Shown one piece after another: positions 49,005-62,912 of a DNA stretch of 64,000 nucleotides. The DNA is from Polynucleobacter sp. MWH-Jannik1A5 (GTDB lineage Bacteria > Pseudomonadota > Gammaproteobacteria > Burkholderiales > Burkholderiaceae): NCBI RefSeq assembly GCF_018881795.1, contig NZ_JACVPQ010000001.1:1746900-1810899 (forward strand), given 5' to 3'. The position numbers were made by a program, and so were the translations under genes. How positions within the stretch are numbered: position 1 is the stretch's first letter; each line of letters starts with the position of its first letter. The notes under the pieces are model-generated. The model worked only from the letters and a program-made list of their open reading frames with translations, had not been told where the DNA came from and made no database searches.

Positions 49005-49679
49005 ATGAGTATTCCAACAAAGGTCCTTAGTTCGATTTGCCTAGGTAAACAAGTTTTATCTAGTGACGGATCGTTAACTATTTTGCACGACATTAGCTTT
49101 GATGTCTTTCGGGGCGAGAGCGTTGCCATTACGGGAGCATCTGGCTCTGGTAAAAGTACCTTACTGAGTCTGCTAGCTGGTTTAGATACGCCAACTAGCG
49201 GACATGTGGAATTAGTCTCTCAAAACCTCAATGATTTAGACGAAGATGGTAGGGCGCTCTTAAGAGGGAAAAATGTAGGCTTTGTCTTTCAATCCTTTCA
49301 ACTCTTGCCGCACCTCACTGCGTTAGAAAATGTGATGCTCCCTGCCGAACTCAACGGACTAGAATTGCCCAAAGAGAATGCCCTGCATTGGCTTGGGCAG
49401 GTAGGCCTGGAGGAGCGAGCCAACCATTTCCCCAAAACGCTCTCTGGTGGAGAGCAGCAACGCGTAGCCCTAGCAAGGGCTTTCATCATGAAGCCTTCCA
49501 TTTTGTTTGCCGATGAGCCAACTGGGAGCTTGGATGAACTTAGTGGAAACCGGGTTATTGAGCTCCTTTTTGAGCTAAATCGGGCCAATAAATCGACCTT
49601 AATTTTGGTTACCCATGACCAGGCCTTGGCGGATCGGTGCCAACGGCAGTTACACCTTCAGGGCGGCCGATTACTGTAG
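49005..49679 (+). CDS. ABC transporter ATP-binding protein (YbbA/LolD-like)
   Basis: 224-residue ATPase. Walker A is GASGSGKS at 44-51, the signature is LSGGEQQRVALARA, Walker B is ILFADEPTGSLD, and the H-loop is VTHD. This subgroup works with MacB/FtsX-type permeases. No permease follows; purL starts 21 bases later, so the permease is missing here. I chose ATG 49005 over 48948 because the longer form has a non-conserved N-terminus that crosses the divergent gene. Confidence 0.88.
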   Translation: MSIPTKVLSSICLGKQVLSSDGSLTILHDISFDVFRGESVAITGASGSGKSTLLSLLAGLDTPTSGHVELVSQNLNDLDEDGRALLRGKNVGFVFQSFQLLPHLTALENVMLPAELNGLELPKENALHWLGQVGLEERANHFPKTLSGGEQQRVALARAFIMKPSILFADEPTGSLDELSGNRVIELLFELNRANKSTLILVTHDQALADRCQRQLHLQGGRLL

Positions 49680-49700
49680 GCAAAACCTTATAATCTAGGG

Positions 49701-52700
49701 ATGTCTTTTTTCCACTTTTTGCCTGGCGCAGATGCGCTTTCCCCCTTCCGCCAACAGCGCCTTTTAGCTTCTTTGGCCACCCAAGGGGTTGATCTTGAGT
49801 CTATTGAAGCTCAATACCTTCATTTTATTTGGTCCCCAGCGGAGTTGGATGCCAAAAACCAAGAGGTCATGGCCAGTCTATTGACCTATGGTCAGCCATT
49901 TCATTCAAAAATTAATCCTGGTAAGTCTTGGTTCGGAGCAGGCAAATCAGAAGATCAGTGTGCGATTGTTATTCCTAGATTTGGAACTGTTTCGCCATGG
50001 GCTAGTAAGGCAACGGATATTGCTCGTCAATGTGGTTTAGATGTTCTGCGTCTTGAGCGTGGCGTACAGTTTTCTTGGAAGAGCAAAAAGACACTAACTC
50101 CAGAACAAAAAGCATTGGTGCTTGCTGCAGTTCATGACAGGATGACTGAAACAGTTATTGATTCAACAGACGCAGCAAATGCTTTATACCAATCATTAGA
50201 AGATAAGCCATTAGCACGTATACCTGTGATGACTGAAGGTAGGGTGGCGCTTGATAAGGCAAACCAAGAATTAGGTCTTGCTTTATCGGATGATGAGGTG
50301 GTTTACCTCGCCGAAAGCTTTACTCGTCTTCAACGTAATCCATCTGATGTTGAGTTGATTATGTTTGCTCAGGCAAACAGCGAACACTGCCGTCATAAGA
50401 TCTTTAATTCCAGCTGGACAATTGATGGTGACGATCAAGAGCGTTCTTTATTCGCCATGATTCGCAATACGCATCAATTACAACCAGAAGGAACGATAGT
50501 TGCGTACTCTGATAATTCAGCCGTGATGGCCGGATGCGAAGCTGAGACTTGGGTTCCGCAGGGGGCAGATCATCGCTATGAAAAAGATACGCGTTTAGTT
50601 CACACCCTAATGAAGGTAGAAACTCATAACCATCCCACAGCGATTGCACCATTTCCTGGCGCATCTACCGGTGCCGGTGGTGAGATTCGAGATGAGGGCG
50701 CAACGGGTATTGGCGGCCGACCTAAAGCAGGTCTTACCGGCTTCTCCGTATCCAACTTAAATATCCCGGGCACAGCTTTGCCATGGGAAGCTGAGCAATA
50801 TGGCAAGCCAGAGCGCATCGCCACACCTTTGCAAATCATGATTGAAGGCCCACTAGGCGGAGCTGCATTCAATAATGAGTTTGGTAGGCCGATCTTGGGT
50901 GGTTACTTCCGAGTTTTTGAGCAAACTTTAGATGGTACTCGTCGCGGTTATCACAAGCCCATCATGATTGCCGGCGGTATAGGCAGTATTGATTCGATTC
51001 ACACCGCTAAAAAATCAATTCAAGCAGGTCACCTCCTAATTCAACTTGGCGGCCCTGGAATGCGAATTGGTATGGGCGGTGCTACTGGTAGCTCAGTTTC
51101 TACTGGTACCAATACTGCGGATCTGGATTTCGATTCAGTACAACGCGGTAACCCAGAGATGGAGCGCAGGGCGCAAGAAGTCATTAATGCTTGCCGTGCG
51201 CTTGGCGAGAATAATCCAATCGTCTCTATTCATGACGTTGGTGCAGGTGGTCTTTCCAATGCATTTCCAGAGCTGGCTGATGGTGCCGGGTTGGGGGCTG
51301 CTTTTAAACTTCGTAGTGTGCCGCTAGAAGAAAGTGGCATGAGTCCTGCGGAAATTTGGTGCAACGAATCTCAAGAACGCTATGTTCTAGCAATTGATGC
51401 AAAAGATTTAGATTTGTTTAAATCTTTCTGTGAACGTGAGCGTTGCCCATTCGCAGTTGTTGGGGAAGCTACTGCGGAACGTCAACTGACATTAAGTGAT
51501 ACTAAGCAAGCTGCTGATACTGATGCAGCATCGCCTATTGATATGCCGATGGAGGTCCTTTTGGGTAAGCCTCCCAAGATGCATCGGGATGTCAAACGGG
51601 TCGCACAAGAATTTAAAGAATTAAATGTGACTGATGCGGATTTAGCGCAATCAATTGCTTGGGTTTTGCAACAACCAACTGTCGCTAGCAAATCATTCTT
51701 AATTACGATTGGCGATCGAACTGTGGGCGGTCTAAATGCCCGTGATCAATTTGTTGGACCATGGCAGGTTCCTGTCGCTGACTGTGCAGTCACCATGATG
51801 GACTACAAGGGCTATCGTGGTGAAGCGATGTCTATGGGCGAAAGAACTCCGCTAGCCGTCATCAATGCTCCTGCTGCAGCTCGTATGGCTGTTGGTGAGG
51901 CCATTACTAATTTATTGGCTGCAGATATCACCAGTCTTCAAGGCGTAAAACTTTCAGCAAACTGGATGGCTGCCTGTGGAGCGCCCGGTGAAGATGCCAA
52001 GCTGTATGACTCTGTGAAAGCGGTTGGTATGGAGTTATGTCCTGCGCTCGGAATTTCTATTCCGGTAGGCAAGGATTCTTTATCTATGTCTACTGCTTGG
52101 CAAGACGGTAATGAATCTAAAAAAGTGGTTGCCCCGGTTTCATTAATTATTTCCGCATTTGCATCTGTGCAAGATGTACGTAAGACATTAACACCGCTTC
52201 TGCAATTGAAGAATCAAGCAGGATCTCCCATGGAGACTGAGCTCATATTAATTGATTTGGGCCGTGGAAAAAATCGCATGGCCGGCAGTATTTTGGCTCA
52301 AGTTTTAGATCAATCTGGAAAATCTTCTCCTGATGTCGATCATCCAGAAGATCTCAAATCCTTAGCGTCTGCAATCATTGAACTTCGTAAAGAAGGCAAG
52401 CTGTTGGCTTATCACGATCGATCTGATGGCGGATTGTTAGCCTGCGTTGCGGAAATGGCATTTGCCTCACATTGCGGCATTTCTATGAACGTAGACATGA
52501 TTGCCATGGATGCAGGGCAAGAGCCCGACTACGGCGATGCTAAGAACTGGGCTCAACAAGTTTCAGGGCGTCGTCATGAGCAAACTATGCGTGCTTTATT
52601 TAACGAAGAGCTTGGTGCCGTTATTCAAGTCCGAAAAGAAGATCGTGATGCCGTATTTGCAGTGCTCAGGAAGTTGGGTCTGAGTGCTTACAGTCACGTC

Positions 52701-53738
52701 ATTGGTAAGCCAAACACGAATGGCCGTATTGAAATTTGGCGTGATGCAAAGAATATTTTTGCAGAGCCGCGTGAAGTGCTCCAAAAGATGTGGGCTAATA
52801 CCAGCTATCAAATAGCTCGCTTGCGCGATAACCCAGCTTGTGCTGATAGTGAATTTGCACTCTTAGATAACATCTCTGATCCAGGCATGAGTCCAAAACT
52901 CACGTTTGATGTCGCAGATGATATAGCAGCTCCTTTCATAGCTAAAAACGCTCGCCCTAAAGTTGCTATTTTGCGAGAGCAGGGTGTGAACTCTCATGTA
53001 GAAATGGCTTATTCCGTAAACTGGGCTGGCTTTGATAGTTATGACGTCCATATGTCTGACTTGCTCAGCAGCAAGGCCAAGCTCGAAGATTTCAGAGGCT
53101 TAATCGCTTGTGGCGGATTTAGTTATGGCGACGTGTTAGGTGCTGGTGAGGGTTGGGCCAAAACCATACTCTTTAATCAACAGCTGCGTGATCAATTTTC
53201 TACATTTTTTAATCGCCAGGACAGCTTTGCATTAGGAGTCTGTAATGGTTGTCAAATGATGAGCAATCTTTCGGGAATCATTCCGGGCGCAGAAGCTTGG
53301 CCTAAATTTACCCGCAATCAATCAGAGCAGTACGAAGCGCGTTTGGTTATGGCGGAAGTCATGTCTTCCCCGTCGATCTTTACTCAAGGCATGGAAGGCA
53401 GTCAAATTCCAATTGCGATCGCTCATGGTGAAGGCTACGCCAACTTTATCCAGCAAGGTAATTTAGAGCAGATTCAAAAGCAGGGCTTGGCATCATTCCG
53501 GTTTGTTGATCACCAAGGTAATCCAACGGAAACCTACCCAATGAATCCAAATGGATCCCCAGACGGGTTAACAGGTGTTACTACTCCTGATGGTCGCTTT
53601 ATGGTGATGATGCCTCATCCAGAGCGCGTATTTAGAGCGGCGCAGATGAGTTGGTGTCCGCCTGACTGGTTGAACACGCCAGACGGCGCTAGCCCTTGGT
53701 TGCGTCTATTCCGTAATGCCCGCAATTGGGCGAAATAA
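49701..53738 (+). CDS. purL: phosphoribosylformylglycinamidine synthase
   Basis: 1345-residue single-chain FGAM synthase, the size of proteobacterial PurL. In order it has the N-terminal domain, a linker with [13 protein letters not shown], duplicated AIRS-like domains ([20 protein letters not shown]; later [17 protein letters not shown]) and a C-terminal glutaminase with nucleophile Cys in GVCNGCQMM and the HGEGY and PHPER motifs. Fourth step of purine synthesis. The gene stands alone, followed by a spermidine synthase-like gene 11 bases later. Confidence 0.96.
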   Translation: MSFFHFLPGADALSPFRQQRLLASLATQGVDLESIEAQYLHFIWSPAELDAKNQEVMASLLTYGQPFHSKINPGKSWFGAGKSEDQCAIVIPRFGTVSPWASKATDIARQCGLDVLRLERGVQFSWKSKKTLTPEQKALVLAAVHDRMTETVIDSTDAANALYQSLEDKPLARIPVMTEGRVALDKANQELGLALSDDEVVYLAESFTRLQRNPSDVELIMFAQANSEHCRHKIFNSSWTIDGDDQERSLFAMIRNTHQLQPEGTIVAYSDNSAVMAGCEAETWVPQGADHRYEKDTRLVHTLMKVETHNHPTAIAPFPGASTGAGGEIRDEGATGIGGRPKAGLTGFSVSNLNIPGTALPWEAEQYGKPERIATPLQIMIEGPLGGAAFNNEFGRPILGGYFRVFEQTLDGTRRGYHKPIMIAGGIGSIDSIHTAKKSIQAGHLLIQLGGPGMRIGMGGATGSSVSTGTNTADLDFDSVQRGNPEMERRAQEVINACRALGENNPIVSIHDVGAGGLSNAFPELADGAGLGAAFKLRSVPLEESGMSPAEIWCNESQERYVLAIDAKDLDLFKSFCERERCPFAVVGEATAERQLTLSDTKQAADTDAASPIDMPMEVLLGKPPKMHRDVKRVAQEFKELNVTDADLAQSIAWVLQQPTVASKSFLITIGDRTVGGLNARDQFVGPWQVPVADCAVTMMDYKGYRGEAMSMGERTPLAVINAPAAARMAVGEAITNLLAADITSLQGVKLSANWMAACGAPGEDAKLYDSVKAVGMELCPALGISIPVGKDSLSMSTAWQDGNESKKVVAPVSLIISAFASVQDVRKTLTPLLQLKNQAGSPMETELILIDLGRGKNRMAGSILAQVLDQSGKSSPDVDHPEDLKSLASAIIELRKEGKLLAYHDRSDGGLLACVAEMAFASHCGISMNVDMIAMDAGQEPDYGDAKNWAQQVSGRRHEQTMRALFNEELGAVIQVRKEDRDAVFAVLRKLGLSAYSHVIGKPNTNGRIEIWRDAKNIFAEPREVLQKMWANTSYQIARLRDNPACADSEFALLDNISDPGMSPKLTFDVADDIAAPFIAKNARPKVAILREQGVNSHVEMAYSVNWAGFDSYDVHMSDLLSSKAKLEDFRGLIACGGFSYGDVLGAGEGWAKTILFNQQLRDQFSTFFNRQDSFALGVCNGCQMMSNLSGIIPGAEAWPKFTRNQSEQYEARLVMAEVMSSPSIFTQGMEGSQIPIAIAHGEGYANFIQQGNLEQIQKQGLASFRFVDHQGNPTETYPMNPNGSPDGLTGVTTPDGRFMVMMPHPERVFRAAQMSWCPPDWLNTPDGASPWLRLFRNARNWAK

Positions 53739-53749
53739 TCTCGCTACAG

Positions 53750-54505
53750 ATGGAACCGGTTACATTTTCTGAAAGTGGTGGCATACGCTATTTGCACTTT
53801 GGCACTGAGTTAATTCAAGGGGCAATGCGTTTACGCGACCCTGATGAGATTTATCTTGAGTACAACCAGCAGATGATGGCCTGGTTATTGTTTTTGGAAA
53901 CCAAGCCTGGGATGCGGATTGCCCAATTAGGTTTAGGTACTGGTGCATTGACCAAATTTCAGCATCGTTATTGCCCAGCCGTGAAGACAACTGTAGTAGA
54001 ACTCAATCCTGCAGTAATCGTATCGGCTAGATCCATGTTTTTTACGCCCGATGACGACCGTAAATTAGAAACTCTCCAAACGGATGCGAAAAAGTTTGTT
54101 AAGGATAAAAAGTACCGCGGTCAGTTTGATGCTGTTCAGGTGGATTTGTATGATGCTATCTGCGATGGTCCTGCGGCAAGTTCTTTAGAGTTCTATAAAG
54201 GCTGCTTTGATATTCTGAAAGGTCCAGGCGTATTGACTGTGAATTTATTTTCTCGTCATAAAAGTTTTGAAGTGAATTTAAAGAACATCTGCGAAGCATT
54301 TGATAACAGGGTACTGCTATTTCCTGAGTCTCATGATTGCAACGTTGTTGCCATCGCTTTTAAGGGGCCTAGGCTTGAGGCTGAATGGAAAGATGTCTCC
54401 AAGCGAGCAAAATTAATTCTTGAGAAGACCGGATTGCCTACCAATAAGTGGGTTTCTGGTATCAGTCGCGAGAATGCGCGCCAAGAATCAAAGCTTTCTA
54501 TTTAA
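53750..54505 (+). CDS. spermidine synthase-like protein
   Basis: 251-residue class I methyltransferase fold of the spermidine synthase family. The cofactor loop is AQLGLGTGAL, where classical SpeE has GGGDGG; TVVELNPAVI matches the second acidic motif, and VDLYDAICDG stands where SpeE has its catalytic Asp. The N-terminal beta-hairpin domain of SpeE is short. A true aminopropyltransferase activity is therefore uncertain. I chose ATG 53750; the frame is open from 53726, inside purL. A terminator follows. Confidence 0.7.
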   Translation: MEPVTFSESGGIRYLHFGTELIQGAMRLRDPDEIYLEYNQQMMAWLLFLETKPGMRIAQLGLGTGALTKFQHRYCPAVKTTVVELNPAVIVSARSMFFTPDDDRKLETLQTDAKKFVKDKKYRGQFDAVQVDLYDAICDGPAASSLEFYKGCFDILKGPGVLTVNLFSRHKSFEVNLKNICEAFDNRVLLFPESHDCNVVAIAFKGPRLEAEWKDVSKRAKLILEKTGLPTNKWVSGISRENARQESKLSI

Positions 54506-54526
54506 ACGATCAGAAATCTAAGGCAA

Positions 54527-54557
54527 CAAAAAAGGCGATCAACAGATCGCCTTTTTA
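54527..54557. terminator. bidirectional intrinsic terminator
   Basis: Perfect 10-bp stem AAAGGCGATC / GATCGCCTTT (54531-54540 and 54545-54554) with a 4-nt loop. T-runs follow on both strands. It serves the spermidine synthase-like gene and acnB. Confidence 0.92.
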
Positions 54558-54560
54558 TAT

Positions 54561-54584
54561 TCAGCACTCACGAAGGAGTGCTGA
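54561..54584. repeat. inverted repeat in acnB 3' region
   Basis: Perfect 9-bp arms TCAGCACTC and GAGTGCTGA with a 6-nt loop lie between the acnB stop and the terminator. It has no T-run, so it may protect the mRNA end rather than terminate. Confidence 0.6.
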
Positions 54585-54593
54585 AATACCAAC

Positions 54594-57179
54594 TTACACA
54601 GTTACTGTATCTGCAACATCACTAAATGATTTGATCTTGTCAAAGTTCATGTATTTATAAACTTCACCAGATTTAGCATTCAAGGATTCAACTTGCTCAA
54701 AATACTCTTGCGGCGTTGGTAGGCGACCCAGGAGTGCTGCAACAGCTGAAAGCTCAGCAGAAGCCAAATACACACGAGTATCGATACCTAAACGATTCGG
54801 GAAGTTACGCGTTGATGTAGAGACTGCAGTAGAGCCTTTACGGATCTGCGCCTGGTTGCCCATACAAAGTGAGCAGCCTGGAGTTTCCATGCGAGCACCT
54901 GTAGCACCCAGAATGCCGTAATAGCCTTCTTCGGTCAGAATCATTTGATCCATCTTGGTTGGAGGAGCTACCCACAAGCGAGTAGGCATATCCTTTTTGC
55001 CTTGGAGAACTTGACCTGCTGCGCGGAAGTGCCCGATGTTTGTCATACAAGAGCCGATAAATACTTCATCAATTTTCTCGCCAGAAACTTCAGACAGGAA
55101 TTTCACATCATCTGGATCGTTAGGGCAGGCCAAGATCGGCTCTTTGATTTCGCTCATGTCGATTTCAATTACTTCAGCATAGTCAGCATTTGCATCGGCC
55201 TTAAGTAAGTCCGGCTTGGCAATCCAAGCTTCCATTGCTTTAATGCGACGACCTAAAGTGCGCTTATCTTCGTAGCCATTTGCAATCATCCACTTCATCA
55301 ATGTGATGTTTGAACGCATGTACTCGATGATTGGCTCTTTGCTTAATTGAATCGCGCAACCCGCTGCAGAACGCTCAGCAGAAGCATCAGATAATTCAAA
55401 TGCTTGCTCAACCTTCAGGTCAGGTAGACCTTCAATTTCCAGGATGCGGCCAGAGAAAACGTTCTTCTTGTTCTGTTTTTCAACAGTTAACAAACCTTTT
55501 TTGATGGCATACAAAGGAATCGCATTAACCAAGTCACGCAATGTGATGCCGGGCTGCATTTTTCCTTTGAAGCGAACCAATACAGACTCAGGCATATCCA
55601 AAGGCATAACGCCAGTAGCGGCAGCAAATGCCACCAGTCCTGAACCAGCAGGGAAGGAGATGCCAATTGGGAAGCGAGTATGACTATCGCCACCGGTACC
55701 GCAGGTATCAGGCAAGAGCAAACGGTTTAACCAGCTGTGAATTACGCCATCACCTGGGCGCAATGCAACACCGCCACGGTTAGTCATAAATGCTGGCAAC
55801 TCATGGTGCGTGCGAATGTCTACTGGTTTTGGATATGCGGATGTATGGCAGAAAGATTGCATTACCAAGTCTGCAGAGAATCCTAAGCAAGCTAAGTCTT
55901 TCAACTCATCACGGGTCATTGGACCAGTAGTATCTTGTGAGCCTACTGTAGTCATGTGTGGCTCGCAATACGTATCAGGGCGAACGCCTTGACCCTCTGG
56001 CAATCCACAAGCACGGCCAACCATTTTCTGAGCCAGGCTGAAACCTTTTTTGTTATCAGGAGGGCTAACAGGAATGCGGAATTCAGTAGAAGCTGGCAAA
56101 CCAAGTGCTGCGCGTGCTTTAGCTGTAAGACCACGGCCTACGATTAAAGGTATGCGACCACCTGCACGAACCTCATCCAGAATCACTGGTGACTTGAGTG
56201 AGAAAGAAGCAATTTCTTTACCATTTTTAAAGGCTTTACCTTCATAAGGGCGGAGTTCAATCTCATCGCCCATATTCATATCAGAAACATCAAGCTCAAT
56301 CGGCAATGCGCCAGCATCTTCCATAGTATTAAAGAAGATCGGAGCAATTTTTGTACCCAAGCAAACACCGCCAAAGCGTTTATTTGGTACAAAAGGAATA
56401 TCAACGCCAGTCCACCACAACACAGAGTTGGTAGCTGATTTACGGGATGAGCCAGTACCAACAACGTCGCCTACATAAGCAATTTGGTTGCCTTTTTTCT
56501 GTAACTCAGCGATTTGCTTCATTGGGCCACGAACGCCAGTGTCATCCGGTTCAATGCCTGGACGTGGGTTCTTCAACATCACTGTTGCATGCAAAGGAAT
56601 ATCAGGACGGCTCCAAGCATCAGGAGCAGGGGATAGATCGTCAGTATTGGTTTCACCGGTTACTTTAAATACAGTGAGCTTCATGCTCTCTGGAACAGCT
56701 GGACGACTTGTAAACCACTCGGCATCAGCCCAGCTTTGCAATACTGACTTAGCATTAGCATTGCCTTTTTCCGCCATCTCTTGAACATCATGGAAGTAGT
56801 CAAACATCAACAATGTTTTCTTGAGTGCAGCTGCAGCTGCTGCACCACATTCGGCGTCACTCAATAACTCTACTAGCGGTTTAATGTTGTAACCGCCGAG
56901 CATGGTGCCCAACAATTCAGTTGCTTTGACTCGTGTAATTAAAGGGGATTTGACCGTTCCTTTAGCGACCGTATCTAAAAACTCAGCTTTTACTTTTGCC
57001 GCTTCGTCAACGCCAGCAGGAACGCGGTTTGTGATTAACTCAATAAGCTCAGCCTCTTTGCCAGCAGGTGGATTTATTAGCAATTTAACCAATTCAGCAG
57101 TCTGATCTTTGGTCAAAGGTAGAGCAGGGATGCCAAGGGCGGCACGTTCAGCAACTTGGGCGTTATAGGCTTCTAACAT
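54594..57179 (-). CDS. acnB: bifunctional aconitate hydratase 2/2-methylisocitrate dehydratase
   Basis: 861-residue aconitase B, the usual length. The N-terminal HEAT-like domain comes before the swivel domain ([23 protein letters not shown]), and the iron-sulfur Cys are in [13 protein letters not shown] and [12 protein letters not shown]. It isomerises citrate in the TCA cycle and can dehydrate 2-methylcitrate products. AGGA precedes the ATG. The 208-base upstream region holds a perfect 18-bp palindrome. Confidence 0.96.
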   Translation of the reverse strand: MLEAYNAQVAERAALGIPALPLTKDQTAELVKLLINPPAGKEAELIELITNRVPAGVDEAAKVKAEFLDTVAKGTVKSPLITRVKATELLGTMLGGYNIKPLVELLSDAECGAAAAAALKKTLLMFDYFHDVQEMAEKGNANAKSVLQSWADAEWFTSRPAVPESMKLTVFKVTGETNTDDLSPAPDAWSRPDIPLHATVMLKNPRPGIEPDDTGVRGPMKQIAELQKKGNQIAYVGDVVGTGSSRKSATNSVLWWTGVDIPFVPNKRFGGVCLGTKIAPIFFNTMEDAGALPIELDVSDMNMGDEIELRPYEGKAFKNGKEIASFSLKSPVILDEVRAGGRIPLIVGRGLTAKARAALGLPASTEFRIPVSPPDNKKGFSLAQKMVGRACGLPEGQGVRPDTYCEPHMTTVGSQDTTGPMTRDELKDLACLGFSADLVMQSFCHTSAYPKPVDIRTHHELPAFMTNRGGVALRPGDGVIHSWLNRLLLPDTCGTGGDSHTRFPIGISFPAGSGLVAFAAATGVMPLDMPESVLVRFKGKMQPGITLRDLVNAIPLYAIKKGLLTVEKQNKKNVFSGRILEIEGLPDLKVEQAFELSDASAERSAAGCAIQLSKEPIIEYMRSNITLMKWMIANGYEDKRTLGRRIKAMEAWIAKPDLLKADANADYAEVIEIDMSEIKEPILACPNDPDDVKFLSEVSGEKIDEVFIGSCMTNIGHFRAAGQVLQGKKDMPTRLWVAPPTKMDQMILTEEGYYGILGATGARMETPGCSLCMGNQAQIRKGSTAVSTSTRNFPNRLGIDTRVYLASAELSAVAALLGRLPTPQEYFEQVESLNAKSGEVYKYMNFDKIKSFSDVADTVTV

Positions 57180-57263
57180 TGTGTTTCCTATGAGGTAAAA
57201 GTGGTCAATAGAAAGGCCAAAAGGGAATTTTCTCCCGATTAGGGTAATTATAGTTACTTATTT

Positions 57264-57281
57264 AAGTCTTATATAAGACTT
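57264..57281. promoter_or_regulatory. perfect 18-bp palindrome upstream of acnB
   Basis: AAGTCTTATATAAGACTT is an exact palindrome, 85-102 bases before the acnB start, within the longest non-coding gap of this part (57180-57387). It is typical in form of a dimeric regulator's operator, probably GntR- or LysR-class; no regulator gene is adjacent. Confidence 0.55.
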
Positions 57282-57387
57282 TGAAAGGCTAAATTGCTCT
57301 TAAAGGGTTAAATTGTTAAAAAATAAGGGTTTTTCCGCAATAAATCCTATATTCCATAGGCTCGGGATAGGGTTATTCGGACCCGCT

Positions 57388-57615
57388 TTAAAGGACTTTC
57401 TCATCCTTCATGGCCCAAACTAAGGCGACGACCCAACCAACCAGCGACCAGCCTAGGAATAGATTTAAGGCAAAGATAGCGCCTGAATTGGCTCTTTTCT
57501 TATTAAAAGCGATGGCAAATGGGAGGAAATAAAAGAGGGAAAGGAGGGTTAAGAGAACGGTAAATAGAAGGCGCATAGGGTCAAAAAATAGCCAAATTGA
57601 AGTAAGAAAGCCCAT
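57388..57615 (-). CDS. small superinfection-immunity-like membrane protein
   Basis: 75-residue protein with two transmembrane segments at about 15-36 and 46-68. The second holds ALNLFLGWSLVGWVVALVWA, which matches the core of the superinfection immunity (Imm) family first named from phage T4 Imm. Many such proteins are chromosomal and of unknown role. I chose ATG 57615 with GGAA ahead; frames reaching 57675 would extend the protein by 20 polar residues toward pyrG. It is divergent from pyrG. Confidence 0.65.
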   Translation of the reverse strand: MGFLTSIWLFFDPMRLLFTVLLTLLSLFYFLPFAIAFNKKRANSGAIFALNLFLGWSLVGWVVALVWAMKDEKVL

Positions 57616-57685
57616 ATTACTGATTTCCAGTTTTGTCGTGGATTGATCCTCTGTCGTTATAATTACTTTTTCCAACAGAGCTTAA

Positions 57686-59350
<1,665 letters not shown>

Positions 59351-59359
59351 AGGAAAAAT

Positions 59360-61551
<2,192 letters not shown>

Positions 61552-61569
61552 TTTTAAGATTTTATAGCG

Positions 61570-61875
61570 ATGCGGATTGTCATCTACTCCATGCTGGTAT
61601 TGCTAATAGCAATCCAGTACCCGCTTTGGCTGGGTAAGGGTGGATGGCTTAAGGTATATGAGATGGAGCGTCAGGTAGAGCTTCAAGAGGCTAAAAATAG
61701 CCTCTTAGCTCTGCGCAATGCCAAGCTAGCTGGCGATGTGAAAGATCTCAAAGACGGAACCCGAGCAATTGAAGAGCGTGCCCGTGTTGAGCATGGCCTC
61801 ATTAAAGAGGGCGAGTTCTTCGTGCAAATTTTGCCTGCGGATAAAACAGGTGATGCAAAAGCTACTAAGCAGTAA
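61570..61875 (+). CDS. ftsB: cell division protein FtsB
   Basis: 101-residue bitopic protein. The transmembrane segment covers about residues 3-17, and a coiled coil (about 30-70) follows, ending in the conserved region [14 protein letters not shown]. FtsB forms the FtsQLB complex that activates septal peptidoglycan synthesis. The eno-ftsB linkage is usual. It is convergent with hslO, 6 bases apart. Confidence 0.92.
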   Translation: MRIVIYSMLVLLIAIQYPLWLGKGGWLKVYEMERQVELQEAKNSLLALRNAKLAGDVKDLKDGTRAIEERARVEHGLIKEGEFFVQILPADKTGDAKATKQ

Positions 61876-61881
61876 TACTGA

Positions 61882-62847
61882 TTAGTGGCCGCTAGAGGGC
61901 GGACGAGTAGCGTCACTAAGTAAATCTGTTTTGAACACTTGCAGGCAATCAACCGCATCAAAGCGATAGGGTTTTGCGCAAAAATCACAAACAGTTTCGA
62001 CAGCGCCTTGTTCAGCAAGAATGCTTTGAACTTCTTCCTCACCAAGCATGCGCAAGATATCGGCCACCTTACTGCGCGAGCATCTGCAGGAAAACCGAAT
62101 AGGACGAGCAGGGAAGCTGCGTACGCCGTTTTCAGCAGACTCTTCCAGGAATAAGCGCCTCAAAATTGTCTCAGGGGGAAGGGTTAGTAGCTCTTCGTCA
62201 GTAATGGTTTCACCAAGTGTTTGAATGCGGGACCAACCTTCGGCCGCCACCTGCGGATCAAGGTGGGCATGTCCCCCTGAATTAGGCAAGCGCTGCAGCA
62301 ATAAACCACCGACATGCGTATCACTAGATGCAAGCCAAATTCGTGTATCTAATTGCTCGGAGTTCTGCATATATAAGGCAATAGCTTCAGCCGCGCTTGA
62401 GACCGGCTTAATCACAGAGCCCTGATGATCTTGCAAGGCTACAATGCCTTGGTAGGGGGCTTGGCCTGGTTCGCGATCAGATGGATCTAGCGTGATGACA
62501 AGTCTTCCGCTTTGGGTGACATCGAGAAGTTCAGCAAGCGTTGCATCGGCTGCAATTTCAGAAGGATCTACCGATAATTTGACGGTAGCTCGCATCGATA
62601 GATCGGATTTGCATTCCACTACCAGCAGCTGTATCGGTCCTTTGCTTTGCGCCTGAATAATCAAAGTTCCATCAAACTTGAGACTGGCGCTTAATAGGGT
62701 GGCAGCACCCACAAAATCACCCAGAATTCGGCGCACAGCCGGGGGGTCATTGCGGCGCTCTAAAACGGCCTGCCAGGCACTTCCAATTGAGACGATTTCA
62801 CCCCTAACTGGAGCACCATCACACATAAATACAAGCAATTCATTCAT
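61882..62847 (-). CDS. hslO: Hsp33 redox-regulated chaperone
   Basis: 321-residue holdase that turns on under oxidative stress. The zinc centre Cys are in SCRCS and CDFC near the C-terminus, spaced as in Hsp33. The N-terminal chaperone core is complete. It is divergent from gltX with 65 bases between starts. Confidence 0.94.
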   Translation of the reverse strand: MNELLVFMCDGAPVRGEIVSIGSAWQAVLERRNDPPAVRRILGDFVGAATLLSASLKFDGTLIIQAQSKGPIQLLVVECKSDLSMRATVKLSVDPSEIAADATLAELLDVTQSGRLVITLDPSDREPGQAPYQGIVALQDHQGSVIKPVSSAAEAIALYMQNSEQLDTRIWLASSDTHVGGLLLQRLPNSGGHAHLDPQVAAEGWSRIQTLGETITDEELLTLPPETILRRLFLEESAENGVRSFPARPIRFSCRCSRSKVADILRMLGEEEVQSILAEQGAVETVCDFCAKPYRFDAVDCLQVFKTDLLSDATRPPSSGH

Positions 62848-62912
62848 AAGGCAAAGTATCCACTTTTTTTGAGATTTAGTCCCGGGATTGCCGACCTGAG
62901 ATAATGTGATTT

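Noticed and set aside
54561..54584. Inverted repeat taken as a separate terminator
   Set aside because: No T-run follows on either strand; the real terminator is the adjacent one at 54527-54557.
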